Of a DNA stretch of 64,000 nucleotides, positions 21,664 through 32,645 are shown in pieces. The stretch comes from Holtermannia corniformis (taxonomy: Eukaryota; Basidiomycota; Tremellomycetes; Holtermanniales), in assembly GCA_001599935.1 (NCBI GenBank), contig BCIJ01000035.1:113866-177865 (forward strand). The letters run 5' to 3'. Below the pieces are notes generated by a model. That model saw only the letters and a list, made by a program, of their open reading frames with translations, made no database searches and was not told where the DNA came from. The first letter of the stretch is position 1. Each line of letters begins with the position of its first letter. Position numbers and translations under genes: made by a program.

Positions 21664-23511
21664 ATGAATCACGGATACGACGATGAGGACGATGGTGCGT
21701 GCACGAGCTGTAACGAGCTCGAGACGGCCGGCTGACTGATCCATCGTGGCTAGAGATGGGTGGCTTCGGCGGAGCAGCGGCAGGGTCAGCACACCCCGGC
21801 TTCCTGGCAAGCTTGCTCGGAGGATCAGGATACATGCGCAGTGCGCCGGCGAGGTCCGGAGAGCCGCTGTAGATCGTGATCCAAGCTGATCATCGATCGA
21901 ATAGGGCATACGATGAGTACTTCAAGGCATACTCGGTCGCGGTCATGTCAGGACCAGAGCGTCCGCAGCTCTCATACGGTGGCAAGAGTGAGTAGATTGA
22001 TTCCTATTGAGCTAGGCTAAGAAAACTCATAGTCATCATGCCTCCCTCTGCGCTTGCCAAACTTAGTATGTGCTGAGCCTCCTAGTCAAGGTGTCGAATT
22101 AACTGTCCTGTAGCCAACCTCGACATTCCTGGCCCATGGTGCTTTCAGCTCCGCAATCCTCGCAACCCCGCCGCCTTGCAAACGCATGCCGGTGTGCTCG
22201 AGTTCATCGCCGAAGAGGGGCTAGTCTACCTCCCTTACTGGGTATGTCTGATCGTCTCTAGCAAACGCATGCTGACGTACCACCAGATGATGAAGACGCT
22301 CCAATTGAATGAAGGCGACCCTATCCGGCTCACAGGCGCCAAGTTGAAAAAGGGCAAAATGGTCAAGATCCAAGCGCAGTCGGTCGACTTTCTCGAAGTG
22401 GGCGACGCCAAGGCGGTGTGAGTCTGTCATCTCGTCTGCTTGGGCGCGCTGAACCTCTTTGAGCCTCGAATCAGCTCTGCGTTCCTACTCGGCACTGACA
22501 AGGGGCGACATGATCGAGATCAGTTACAACTGCCTCACGTTCGAGTTTCTGATCATGGAGATCACACCAGACGGCGACGGTATTGGCATCATCGACACCG
22601 ATCTCGAGGTATGTTTCGACTGATGTACTGAAACCATCTACTCGTGCTGATAATCCAAAGGTCGACTTTGCCCCGCCAAAAGGCTACGTCGAGCCCAAAC
22701 GGCCAGAGCCCGTGCCAATCTCAACAATGGCAGACAAGCTCAAGATTGATCTCGGCGGCACAACACCGGCGTCTGCAGGCTCGTCGCGGCCCGGCAGCTC
22801 CCTTGGATCGCACTCTGCCGCTGCCGATGGCGACTTTGAGAGCTTCAAGGGCGTCGGCCAGAGCTTGAACGGGCGCAGGACCAAGGGCAAGGGCAAGGCA
22901 AAGAAGGTCGAGGACGTCGAAGAGGGCAGCAAGATTATCCGGACAGAGTGCGTCGCTTCCTTCGACGATCAGGTCTCTGTGGCTAACGTGGCGTGTAGTA
23001 AAGCGCGCGTGGTGACCAACGAATCGTTGGCCGATGATGGGCGTAAAGTGCCCGCGGCGCTGCATCTGCCAGAGGGCAAATACTTTTTCGGGTTCACGTA
23101 CGTGCCGTTTGATCCGGCCAAAGTCGTCAAGAAGGAGGATCCGGATACGGTGCGTTGGGCGATATAGTATCCTTAAACGAGCCCGGCTAACGATTCAAAC
23201 AGCAGCCGAAGCCGCCAACGACGTTTACGGGTCAGGGCAACACTCTGTCGAACCGACGACCGCGGCCAGCAGACGAGCCTGCGACTAGCAGTGCGGGGCC
23301 AGCAGCGGAGGAGGCCAAGCCGGATCCATGGGCCAACCTCGGTTCTGGTGCGACGCTAGCTTCGAAACCTGCCACGACGAAGACTCGCGCGGTGAGCCCA
23401 CCGGCTCGTAAAGAGGTCGTCGACTTGTCGCAGCTCGACGATGATGACGATTTCGGCTACGGCGACGAACCAGACGACGACGAGGGGATCATCGAGATTG
23501 ATTCTGATTGA
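21664..23511 (+). CDS. UFD1: Ubiquitin fusion degradation protein UFD1
   Basis: Substrate-recruiting cofactor of the Cdc48/p97-Npl4 segregase in ER-associated degradation. Exon 1 MNHGYDDEDD|E joins MGGFGGAAAGSAHPGFLASL, then MRRAYDEYFKAYSVAVMSGPERPQLSYGGKIIMPPSALAKL, NLDIPGPWCFQLRNP (UT3 double-psi barrel), FIAEEGLVYLPYWMMKTLQLNEGD, VLESALRSYSALTRGDMIEI, EITPDGDGIGIIDTDLEVDFAPPKGY. After it come a basic linker and PAALHLPEGKYFFGFTYVPFDP, and the acidic tail ends DDDEGIIEIDSD. The start at 21664 depends on a GTGCGT...CTGACTGATCC...CTAG intron; the alternative is the ATG at 21756. Confidence 0.95.
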
Positions 23512-23600
23512 GTGAGGCGGAGGGGGCAGACGAGCATGTTCGATAGCGATGCATCCAAGAAACCCTCGTGTAGACGAAACCCATGAAAACCCTGTCTAGC

Positions 23601-25071
23601 CTATTGCTTCCTGCCTGTGCGCTCGAGATAGGCCTTCCAGCCCTCTTGGCGGTAGCGCTCAGCTTCGGCCTTTACGGCCTCTTCACCGCCTTGAATGCCG
23701 TAGATCCCACGACCGACAATGATGACGTCGCACCCAGAGTCGTAGATGACTTCGCGAGGGGTTCGGTACTGCTGGCCCATTGCGTCGCCGGCCGCACGTA
23801 GACCGACACCCGGTGTGAGGATCAAGAAATCCTCGACCTCGTCTTCACTGTCGACCGTCTTGTCGGTGCCCGGGCTGGGCGGCACCCGGTCCTCGACGCG
23901 ACCTTGGGCGATGAAACCAATGACAAAGTCTTTGCCTGCGTCACGAGCCATCTCGACGGCACTGTTGGTGTAGCCCTTGACTGCGAGTGAACCCTTTGAG
24001 CTCATCTCTGCCAAGAGGATGAGAGCGCGCCCGAGCGGTTGCCCGACCTTGGCTAGACCGGTGATGATGCCGGGTCCGGGCAGTGGGTGCGCGTTGGTCA
24101 AGTGAGACCAGGAGGCAATCTTGTGCACGCCGGCAGAGTACTGGAGTGAGACCGTGTTGCCTGTGCGTAGTGGCCGTCGGGTAGATCAGGGTGCAGACGG
24201 GCGTTGGTGAGCAATGGCCGGCGGCAAGGTTGTAGGGCGGAAGGTTTGGATGGACGCCGGTGCGAGGGGAAAGGATGGGTCCGCGAGTGAGATGGTGGCG
24301 CGTGCACGGTCAAGCGAACAAGTAGCGTCAAGAAAGGGACGTGAACGAACGTCAGCTCTGTGACGCATTTGACACTGTCGTCTGCTTTCACTCGCTCCCA
24401 GCACAGCGCAGACGGACGGTCGCCAGAGAGCCGCGTGATCCGATCGGGTCGGAGCAGAAGCCCGATGGAAGACGCCGTCTCCGGCGCCAGGGTTCGCACA
24501 CTGACCCCGCACTCAACACACAGCACACACGGTCAGAGAAGGTTCGGGCCCGACGGGATCGGGTCTAGCGCCAGGGTTCACCGGCGATCGTCCATCGCAT
24601 CGCATCGCAAAGGCGGTGGCAATGACAGAGCCGATCAAGCTCCGTAAACGGGGCGATTGGCGCTCTGACGTTTGGGGGCCGTTGAGAAGATTGCAAGGGG
24701 GCAGGCTTACCAATGTCGGCAAACTTCCTGTCCTCGAAGATGATGAATTCGAGCTCGTTGGCTAGCCGTGCGAGCTCTTGAGTGAATTCAGGTGTAAAGT
24801 CTTCAATGATGTCGACGTGGGTCTGAATGCAAGTGATGCCGTCGTTAGCCTCCTTGAGCGTGAGAACGTGCGTGACAATCCACACCTTGACCATGCACAC
24901 ACTCGCGCCTACTCTTCGTACGACCTCGAGCGCCTCGGCAGCCGTTGTAACGTCCACGCTGACACAAAGGTTGGTCTGCTTGCGCTCCATGAGCTCGAGC
25001 AGTGACCGCGCTGTAGGGTTGGTGTGGTGCGCGATGCGGTCTGCGTACGTCTGCGTAACGATGGAAGGCAT
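23601..25071 (-). CDS. URA3: Orotidine 5'-phosphate decarboxylase
   Basis: Last step of UMP synthesis. Starts [43 protein letters not shown]. Catalytic block [13 protein letters not shown] (Lys and Asp of the DxKxxD array), then [62 protein letters not shown]...[27 protein letters not shown], ending YLERTGRKQ. The intron between VCMVK and THVDIIEDF is 63 bp, in frame and stop-free, so plain translation inserts 21 residues at a conserved junction. The intron inside [11 protein letters not shown] spans 24161-24710 (550 bp), about ten times its neighbours. The [16 protein letters not shown] insert is the usual acidic fungal loop. Confidence 0.97.
24161..24710 (-). other. Unusually long URA3 intron
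   Basis: Donor GTAAGC and acceptor CGCACAG are canonical. It contains two copies of GAACCCTGGCGC about 60 bp apart on the minus strand, and a CGATGCGATGCGATG run. No convincing box C/D or H/ACA snoRNA, tRNA or protein gene was found inside. Confidence 0.8.
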
Positions 25072-25223
25072 GTTGGTTGTAAAGAAGAAGGGGTGTGTGC
25101 AAAGGGTGAAGCGAACACGGTGACGCTACACTGTGCAGACCGGCGTCGCAAAGGAAGGCCGGGGTCAGGATTCCCGAGCGGAGGTTACGGTTGGTAGCGG
25201 GAAAACCAGAGGCGAGTGAGACA

Positions 25224-25231
25224 TCACGTGA
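25224..25231. promoter_or_regulatory. TCACGTGA palindrome in URA3/Lon promoter
   Basis: Perfect 8-bp palindrome in the 265-bp shared promoter between start codons at 25071 and 25337. Confidence 0.5.
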
Positions 25232-25336
25232 CTCGGTCCCGAGCTTAACGTCCGTTAGCGTGGCACCAGATCGGCTCACGGTAACCGGGATCGGCCATCA
25301 AGCGCACAGACTGAACGACGACGGCGACCGAGCACC

Positions 25337-28300
25337 ATGTCGCACACGTCCGTGCTGCTACCTCCGCGAATACCGTTGCTACCGTTGGCACCGCCGACAG
25401 TGCTCTTCCCGCATTTGTTGCACGCCCTGACCTTGACGGCCGATGAGCTGACAAGTATACTGGCCGCCGTCGCTCTCAACGTTGGTACCGATGGCAAAGG
25501 CTCACGAGTCATTGCATGTGTACCCGTTGATCGCGATGGAGGGAGGAAGGGCCGGTGGGCTGTTGGTGCGCTTGCCGTGTCGACCTGTCCTCGGACGACA
25601 GTGGACTGACGTAGGGTAAATCCTCAGCGGCCAGGATCCGCAACATCGATCGGAGTAAACAGGAGGCATCCGAATACACAATGGTACTCGAGGGTCTCGC
25701 GAGAATCCATCTTCCGGCCAATCTTCCCCCGATCCTCAGCCTGCACCACCATCAGCCACTCGATACAAGTTCGTACTCGGTACCTGTGTCACGCACAAGT
25801 CTCGACGTCACAGACCTGCGCGAGTTGGCTGTCAAACTACTGCCAGACGAGCTGCAGCAGAACCTCATGGCCTTACCAGCGCCAGCACTCGTCGATGCAC
25901 TCTTAGTCCTAAGCGGGGCAACGTGGGAAACACAGGTCGAAAGCCTCGGCTTGGACGAACGCGAACGTCTAGACAAGGTCAAGGCAATCTATGCAGACGC
26001 GGAGAGAATTCCTGGCGGCAATAACAATGGCAAGCATCAAGCGGCACCAAACGCCGTCATCAGAAGAGCCACGGCTCCTGCCAAGCCCATCACAACAGTC
26101 TCCTCCCAGTCTGTAGGGCAGCCCGCGGATGACCTCGCACCTCTCCGAGCTCTTGCAACATCACGCGATTCCGAGCTCACTGCCGAGGCAGCTCAAGCGA
26201 TCCACCGCGAGCTGGAGCGCATGTCAAATATTCCCATTCAGTCTGCCGAATACAGCGTGACAAAGACGTACGTCGAGTGGCTGCTCGCTCTACCATGGAA
26301 TCGCGTTGGTGGAGTCCGTGAGCACGACATCGGTCTCGAGGAGATGCGCGACATGCTGGAGAGCGAACATGAGGGCTTGAAGGAAGTCAAGCGGAGGGTC
26401 GTTGAATACCTCGCAGTGTACAGGCGCGTTGCACTTTGTACACCGATGCCCGTGCTGATCCTGCAGGCTGAAACGTCAGCTCTTCATCGAGGCACAGAAC
26501 CAATCGAGCCGCGTCAAGCAGACGGAGATTGTGCAAGACGCCAGCTTGATGGACCCATCGTCTGTCCCGCTGCCAACGTCGTTGAGTCCGGATGTCGTGC
26601 AAAACGGCACTATGGCTATGTTGCCGGCCGTGTCGGAGGGGAACAGTGTGCAAACCGAAGGCAAGCTGGCGATACAGCCCGACCCTATTTTCATAGATAG
26701 AGGACCGATCTTGTTGCTGGTAGGCCTTTCACACATCGTGTGTGTACATTTCGATCTTATGCACTTACAGGTTGGCCCGCCTGGAGTGGGAAAAACGTAA
26801 GTGGGCAGTTGTCGGATCATACAAGCCGACTGATGAACGTGAACAGCTCAATTGCCCGATCACTAGCGACCGCTCTAGGTCGCAAATTCCATCGCATCAG
26901 TCTTGGTGGTGTGAGAGACGAGGCTGAGATCAGAGGGCACCGACGGACGTGAGTGGATTGGCTGGGCAGCCTCCATATCTGTGATCATTGATAGTAATAC
27001 AGCTACGTCGGTGCGCTGCCAGGTATGATTGTACAAGGATTGCGCAAAGTAGGCGTTGCGAACCCGCTCTTCTTGAGTGAGCCACTGGTTGCGGCCTGAA
27101 TTCGACAGACTGACCTTGCCGAGTCGATGAGATTGACAAAGGCTCGTACAACCCACAGGGCCTCGACACACTGAATTGACGAAATGCACAGTCGGCACGT
27201 CGAGCTTCCACGGTGACCCGTCGGCAGCCCTGCTCGAGGTCTTAGACCCGGAGCAAAATAATGCTTTGCATGACCAGTACGTACGTATGTCTGATGAAAG
27301 TCGTCTAACAGATTCAGTTATCTCGGTGATGTTCCGGTCGACCTCAGCCAAGTCATGTTCATTGCCACCGCCAACACACTGGACACCATTTCGTCTCCAC
27401 TCGTAAGCATCTCGAAAGCGTCTTCACCTACACTGTTGAAGGTCGTCAAGCTGGACAGGTGCGAGGTCATCGAATGCTCGGGCTACGTAACCTCTGAGAA
27501 ACTGGCCATTGCCAAGCGCTTCTTGCTACCGAAACAGATTGAGCAGAACGGCATGACGCAAAGCCTAGTCGAGGTACAGGATGAGGCGCTTCTCAGGGTT
27601 GTTAACGACTACACGCGCGAGGTGCGTCCGCTGCTGCAGCGTGTACAAGTACTGATCGAATCAGGCCGGAGTGCGGACGCTCGAAAGGGAGATTGCAAAG
27701 GTGATCCGGTCCAAGGCAGTCGAATACTTTCTCCATCGGGAAGAGACGGAGGGCACCGAAGCGCGAGCATACCGGCCCGAGGTATCGTCAGACGACATTG
27801 TGCGAATCCTTGGCGTTGCAAAGTATGAAAGCGAGGTAAAAGAGCTTAGTGTACGACCCGGTGTTGTGACGTATGTACGAGGCACCTCGCAAATCTTGAC
27901 TGACGTGCCGCAGTGGACTAGCGTACCAAGGCTCTGGTACTGGCGGTATCCTCTTGATCGAGGCGTCCAAGCTGCCTGGCGGCAAGGGCCGCCTAATGTT
28001 GACCGGTAGCTTGGGCGATGTCATCAAGGAAAGCGCCGAGCTCTGCTTGAGCTGGGTGAGCTCCAATATGACATTGGAAGTAAACACTCATTACCTGGCA
28101 GGTCAAAAGCCATGCCTACCAGCTTGGAATAACGCAAGGCGCAGGTGTGGACGCCCTCGGCCATTTAGACATCCATGTTCGTGCACGCAAAGACGTGAGA
28201 TTTCGACTATACTGACTTGATCGCAGCTGCATCTGCCGTCTGGTGCAGTCCGCAAAGACGGGCCGAGTGCAGGTGTTGCAATCGTACTGTGCTTCGTGAG

Positions 28301-28674
28301 CTTGCTACTGGGCAAGGAGGTCTCGGCCGACACTGCAATGACGGGGGAAATGACACTGCGCGGGGCAATGTACGTTTTTTTCTCCTCCAAAAGTCTTCGT
28401 TCCATGCTGATCACCTAGTACTCCTGTCGGTGGCATCAAAGAAAAGGTGCTGGGCGCACACCGCGCTGGCATCACAAGGTCAGTCGCTGATCGTTCCGCC
28501 ACTCGCATGCTAACGGTTGCTAGAATCATCTTGCCGTCGCGCAACCGCAAAGACGTCGAGGCAGACCTCACGCCCGAGGTCAAGGACTCGGTTGAATTCA
28601 TCTACGTTAGGACCGTCCACGACGTCCTGGCTGCCGTCTGGGGTGACGGTAGCTTCGTCGAATCACGTCTATAA
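25337..28674 (+). CDS. LONP2: Lon protease, probably peroxisomal
   Basis: ATP-dependent serine protease. Starts [25 protein letters not shown] without a mitochondrial presequence. N-terminal LAN region continues to [31 protein letters not shown] module: [12 protein letters not shown] (Walker A, with an intron inside GK|T), [35 protein letters not shown] (Walker B), [21 protein letters not shown]. Protease domain: [14 protein letters not shown] strand, [10 protein letters not shown] with catalytic Ser, [26 protein letters not shown] with catalytic Lys. The last three residues, SRL, form a classic type 1 peroxisomal targeting signal. More than ten introns. About 50 residues of poorly conserved linker sit between the N-domain and the Walker A motif. 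It converges on FIG4 with 107 bp between stops. Confidence 0.95.
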
Positions 28675-28781
28675 TGGTGTCTTCCTGCTGATTGTACACT
28701 TCCGGGGTCATAGGGAATTGTCGACGTCAGATCGACTGTATACATGGGTCGTGATATGTACAACGTATAGCAGCCTTGGCC

Positions 28782-31700
28782 TCATGCTCTAAGCCAGTTC
28801 TCATACAGCTGTACATTAGCTGACGCAGGCTCATACACCCGCGCAGTACGTGGCGGTAGCTGGAGCTCGCTGTCAATTGTCGAGGCTTGCTCCTCTCGCG
28901 CTGCCAACGCCTCTGAACTAGTCGCCAAGAGTGCTTCAACGCCTTCACCGGAGAAGAGCTGAGCAGCCTTTGTATACAGTAATAGATCTTGGGGCTCGCC
29001 GAGAGTCGTAGACGACAGCAGATCGTCCGCGTGATAGTGCGTGTACCTGCATGCATGAGCGGAGAGTCGGCTTGATCGTGGAGGAGCGTACCATTCGTAC
29101 TCGGCCGCTTTGGCGTCACTGCTCTTCAGATCTAATAGATCACGCACGATGCCCTCGACGGAATTTGGGTCGATGGCTGCTGCAGGAGTTGCCTCGGGTC
29201 GTGTCACAACGGTAGGTGTAGCCTTCGCCTTGGTGATCGTGGGTGGCGAGCCACTATAGCTCATCCAGCGGCGCACGCCGAGATTGCGCCTTTGATCGAT
29301 CAGTACAAACGCGCCAGAAGCAAGTACCCACTTCGGCGCCGACGCCGCAATTCGCGGCTGGAACGGGCTGTAGAGGTACTGATTTTTTGGTTGACTTTTC
29401 GGTATCAGTAATGCCCCATCGCAGAGCACGAGCTCACCTCGCGAATTTAGCCGTCGAATTCATGGTACTGCCGCCCGTCAGCTCTCGTCCCGTGATGACA
29501 CCGCCCACTGACAAAGCGTAAAGCCTCTGAAACTGCGACAAAATGTGCGGTTTGTAATACTCTCGATAGACTTCATGAGTGGGCGCCAGCATGCCCTGTT
29601 GAACCTCGTCGGTGCGCAGGTGGTTGGGATTGAACCACTGCTGGTAGTGTCGCGGTAGTTGTGGGCCGATGGGTACGAACGAGTCGACACCAAGAAAGAG
29701 ATTGATGGCTGCTTGTTTGTCGGCGTCTAGCATCGAGTTGGCGTAGAACCGGCGGATGTTCTCTGTGGACCATGTCAGCGCTTTGACATCGCAAGCATGT
29801 CGATTGACGTACCCAGCAAGTCACGAGAGTGCGAGCTCCATTGACCCGTCTTTGTTCGTCGATACGTGTCCATACGGTTAACGAGCGCACTGCCAGTGTA
29901 CTGCCAAGCGAGCGCTGCGATCACATCAGCGTGTTCATTGATAAGACCAATGAGCTGACTGTCACCATGATCATGGTACATCTGCGCTCTATCAGCAAAT
30001 ATCTCGCTTCCGGCCAAGCAACAAACCTCTGTCAGCATATCAACCACATCCGAGTCGAACGCCAAATCCGGGCTCTTCAGCACACCCAAAGCATACAGCT
30101 GATGCCCAAACGCCTTTTTACCAATCGCAAACTGCGCTGCATTCGTTCGATCAAGACAGTCGACGCAGTTTGTGCGCGTGATCCCGTTCTGGAGCTGTGG
30201 TTCCAGGCGATCAACGTCGGATCGGGCCGGTCCGCCATGGAAGAATTTGGTGAGCTGGATTGATTCTTCTGCAATGTCTTCGAGGACGCCGATGACGTCT
30301 TGGTCTTTGCTGTCGGACGTTAGTCACGGTATAGCTTGCGGGCTGGTGAGCCGGGCGTACTTCTTTGTCGCGCGAGCCATGTCCCAAGCCACGTAGCGCA
30401 TCTTCTTGTCCTCCGGCAAGAACTGATTCAAATACTCGACGCACTGGCCGTACTCGTTGAGCAGTTTCGACTCGCGAGGTACAGGCTCCTTGCACTGTTG
30501 ACAGTCAGTCTCGATGCTAAAAGCCGGTGAGACATGAAGCAAACCTTGATCAAGTTGAGAACGAACAAGGGCGCACCGTAGCGACCTAACAGATCGTCGA
30601 AATGTTTGGCCGCAGCCGTATAGAATGGGTCCACAACACTGACTAAAGGTGTTCAGCCCTGCCGTTCCGCATCACGTTGAGCTAGAACTCACTCTCGATT
30701 GGCGGTCTGGGCGTCATCTGCGTGATGTCCTGGGTCCAGATCAAGGGGATACTGCCCCTATACTGGACAAACGAGGTATAGTTGCCATATCCACCACGCG
30801 GATGCGCAAGCGACGGCGGGTCGACGATCCCACTATCGGATCCAGTGGTCTCGTCGGAGCGACGACGATGTTGGTGGTTATGAAAGCCAAAGGCTGTGAT
30901 CATGGGTTCTGAGACGCTGCGGGTGTGATCTCAGTGTTAGAAGGTCAGGTGGAAAACGAGACGGACATTTGCTCTGTTTCAACCTCGTTCGCTACGTGAC
31001 CCTACCGGACGGGTCAACGGCGGTCGACAGTCGCAGTGATCTAGTACTGACCTGATCATTAACACCTCGCTTCAGGTAGCGAGCGCCGGCGAAATGCCTC
31101 GAGCGACGTGCAATCAACGTCGTATACACCGTCCTCGAGAATACGTTGATCTCTTCATCGACATCAGCAACGAAGCTTATCCTATGCAAGCGAGTAAGAC
31201 TCACTAGCTTGATCGACAAAGCCATGGATGATCGGCAAGACCCATCCACTAACGTCTGCGCCCGAGAGCCCGAAGACGGGCGTGAGCAGGTGATGGTTCC
31301 ACATGAAGCGCGTGTTGAACCGCCTGACGCCTTCATGGTGCCCGCACGGGTTGGGCTTGGTGAGGTTGGTTTGGAGCGTGTTGGTGAGATCGTAAGTGTA
31401 ACTGTAGTAGAAGTTTTTGGACAGGTCGACCTGTTGAAAGGTGTTGAGTAGCCTGTGGATGGTCAGCGGCATGGTGATTGGATCAGAGGTGACAGACTTG
31501 GTCTCTTGTGCGGTGCGCTCGGCTTTGTTAGCGATGGTCAGGAGCTGGTTTGTCAGTATCATCTCGTGCACTCGGGTCGTGATGCAGACCAGAGTCTCGT
31601 CACAGTGGAATACTGTCACGTCTATCAGCAAAGCCAAGGCCCGTGTACCGTACAAGTCCAACTGACTGTAGTGGCCGCCGAGGAGCCCTACGACGGATCG

Positions 31701-32243
31701 CTTGGTGACGAGGATGACATACCACCCGGCCGTGAAGCGGACAAAGCCAACGATTCCACTGCAGAGGGTCAGCAATCTCAGTGTTGCATCATGTGTACAA
31801 CGGAGCTACTACGTCCAGTACGCCTTGCTAACTGTCGTAGCTGAAGGGCTGCGAAGCCATAACAGCTCTCTCCCTCTCTGACACTCACTGAAAATCCAAG
31901 ACCTTTTCCAGCCCACCCTGTCCCTTATTACCATCCTGCACCATCCGAAGCAAGGTATCGAGCTGTCCGGCATCGTACACCGTCTGGTCCTCTGTCACGC
32001 TTTCGCGGATATCTGGAGGGTTGTCTGCGCTCGCGGCATTGTGCGACGCTCGGTCAATCTTGAGCACGCGGTGAGAATTGGGCGATGATGTCGAGGTGGC
32101 GGTGATGTAGAAGCGGCTGTGGGAGCGTGAGCTGAGCTCTGGGCTATTGGCAGATGAACGAGCACGGACCCCTTTGTCTCGAACAAGGTGAATTTGCTCA
32201 GCGAGTCGGTGGGGAGCTCGTCGTGTGCTGTTGATAGCACCAT
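28782..32243 (-). CDS. FIG4: Polyphosphoinositide phosphatase FIG4 (SAC domain)
   Basis: Removes the 5-phosphate of PI(3,5)P2 and, with Vac14 and Fab1, controls vacuole or endosome membrane size. Starts [28 protein letters not shown]-domain landmarks: [43 protein letters not shown], the catalytic loop [16 protein letters not shown] (CX5R intact), [57 protein letters not shown]. The C-terminal part, [15 protein letters not shown] then [14 protein letters not shown] and [14 protein letters not shown], ending YENWLRA, is joined by two short introns. It could be mistaken for a separate gene because of the Met at 29463. Many introns. Shares a promoter with the arrestin gene. Confidence 0.91.
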
Positions 32244-32645
32244 GGCGCTACAGTCCCTACAGCTGATCGCTACTACCTCTGCTGTTCGTACATGCGGTCC
32301 TCGGTGGCGACTCTCTAGCGTGCGGCAGCTTCAACTTGCTACAGTGCTGCTAGGAGCTGCCACGTGTTGCAAGGGTTTCCCGTGCTAACCGAGGTTTTAG
32401 CGGCTCGTTTGAGGATTTTAGGAAAACCGTCGACCAGGCAACCAGCACCATCTTGTATCAGCTCGGTTCACTCGGTACCGTCCAGCACCATCAACCCGGC
32501 AGCATCAGCACCACAGTCACGCTCACAAAGCCCCTCTATACCACCCGCGGACATCTCCCGATCTCGACAAGCTCCGACTCGAGCTGGGTCACAACCCATG
32601 CGCCGATAAGATAACTCAACGTCCGATCGCGACAGACAGCCTACC
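32244..32645. promoter_or_regulatory. Divergent promoter FIG4 / arrestin
   Basis: A 402-bp gap between opposite start codons, with CACGTG at 32361-32366. No gene seen inside. Confidence 0.5.

Noticed and set aside
24161..24710. snoRNA or tRNA inside the long URA3 intron
   Set aside because: No paired C/D boxes, H/ACA hairpin-hinge layout or tRNA B-box with cloverleaf could be made out by eye.
29243..29463. Separate small mitochondrial gene starting MNSTAKFA
   Set aside because: The Met is in frame with FIG4 and the following exons join through canonical introns, so it is read as the FIG4 C-terminus.
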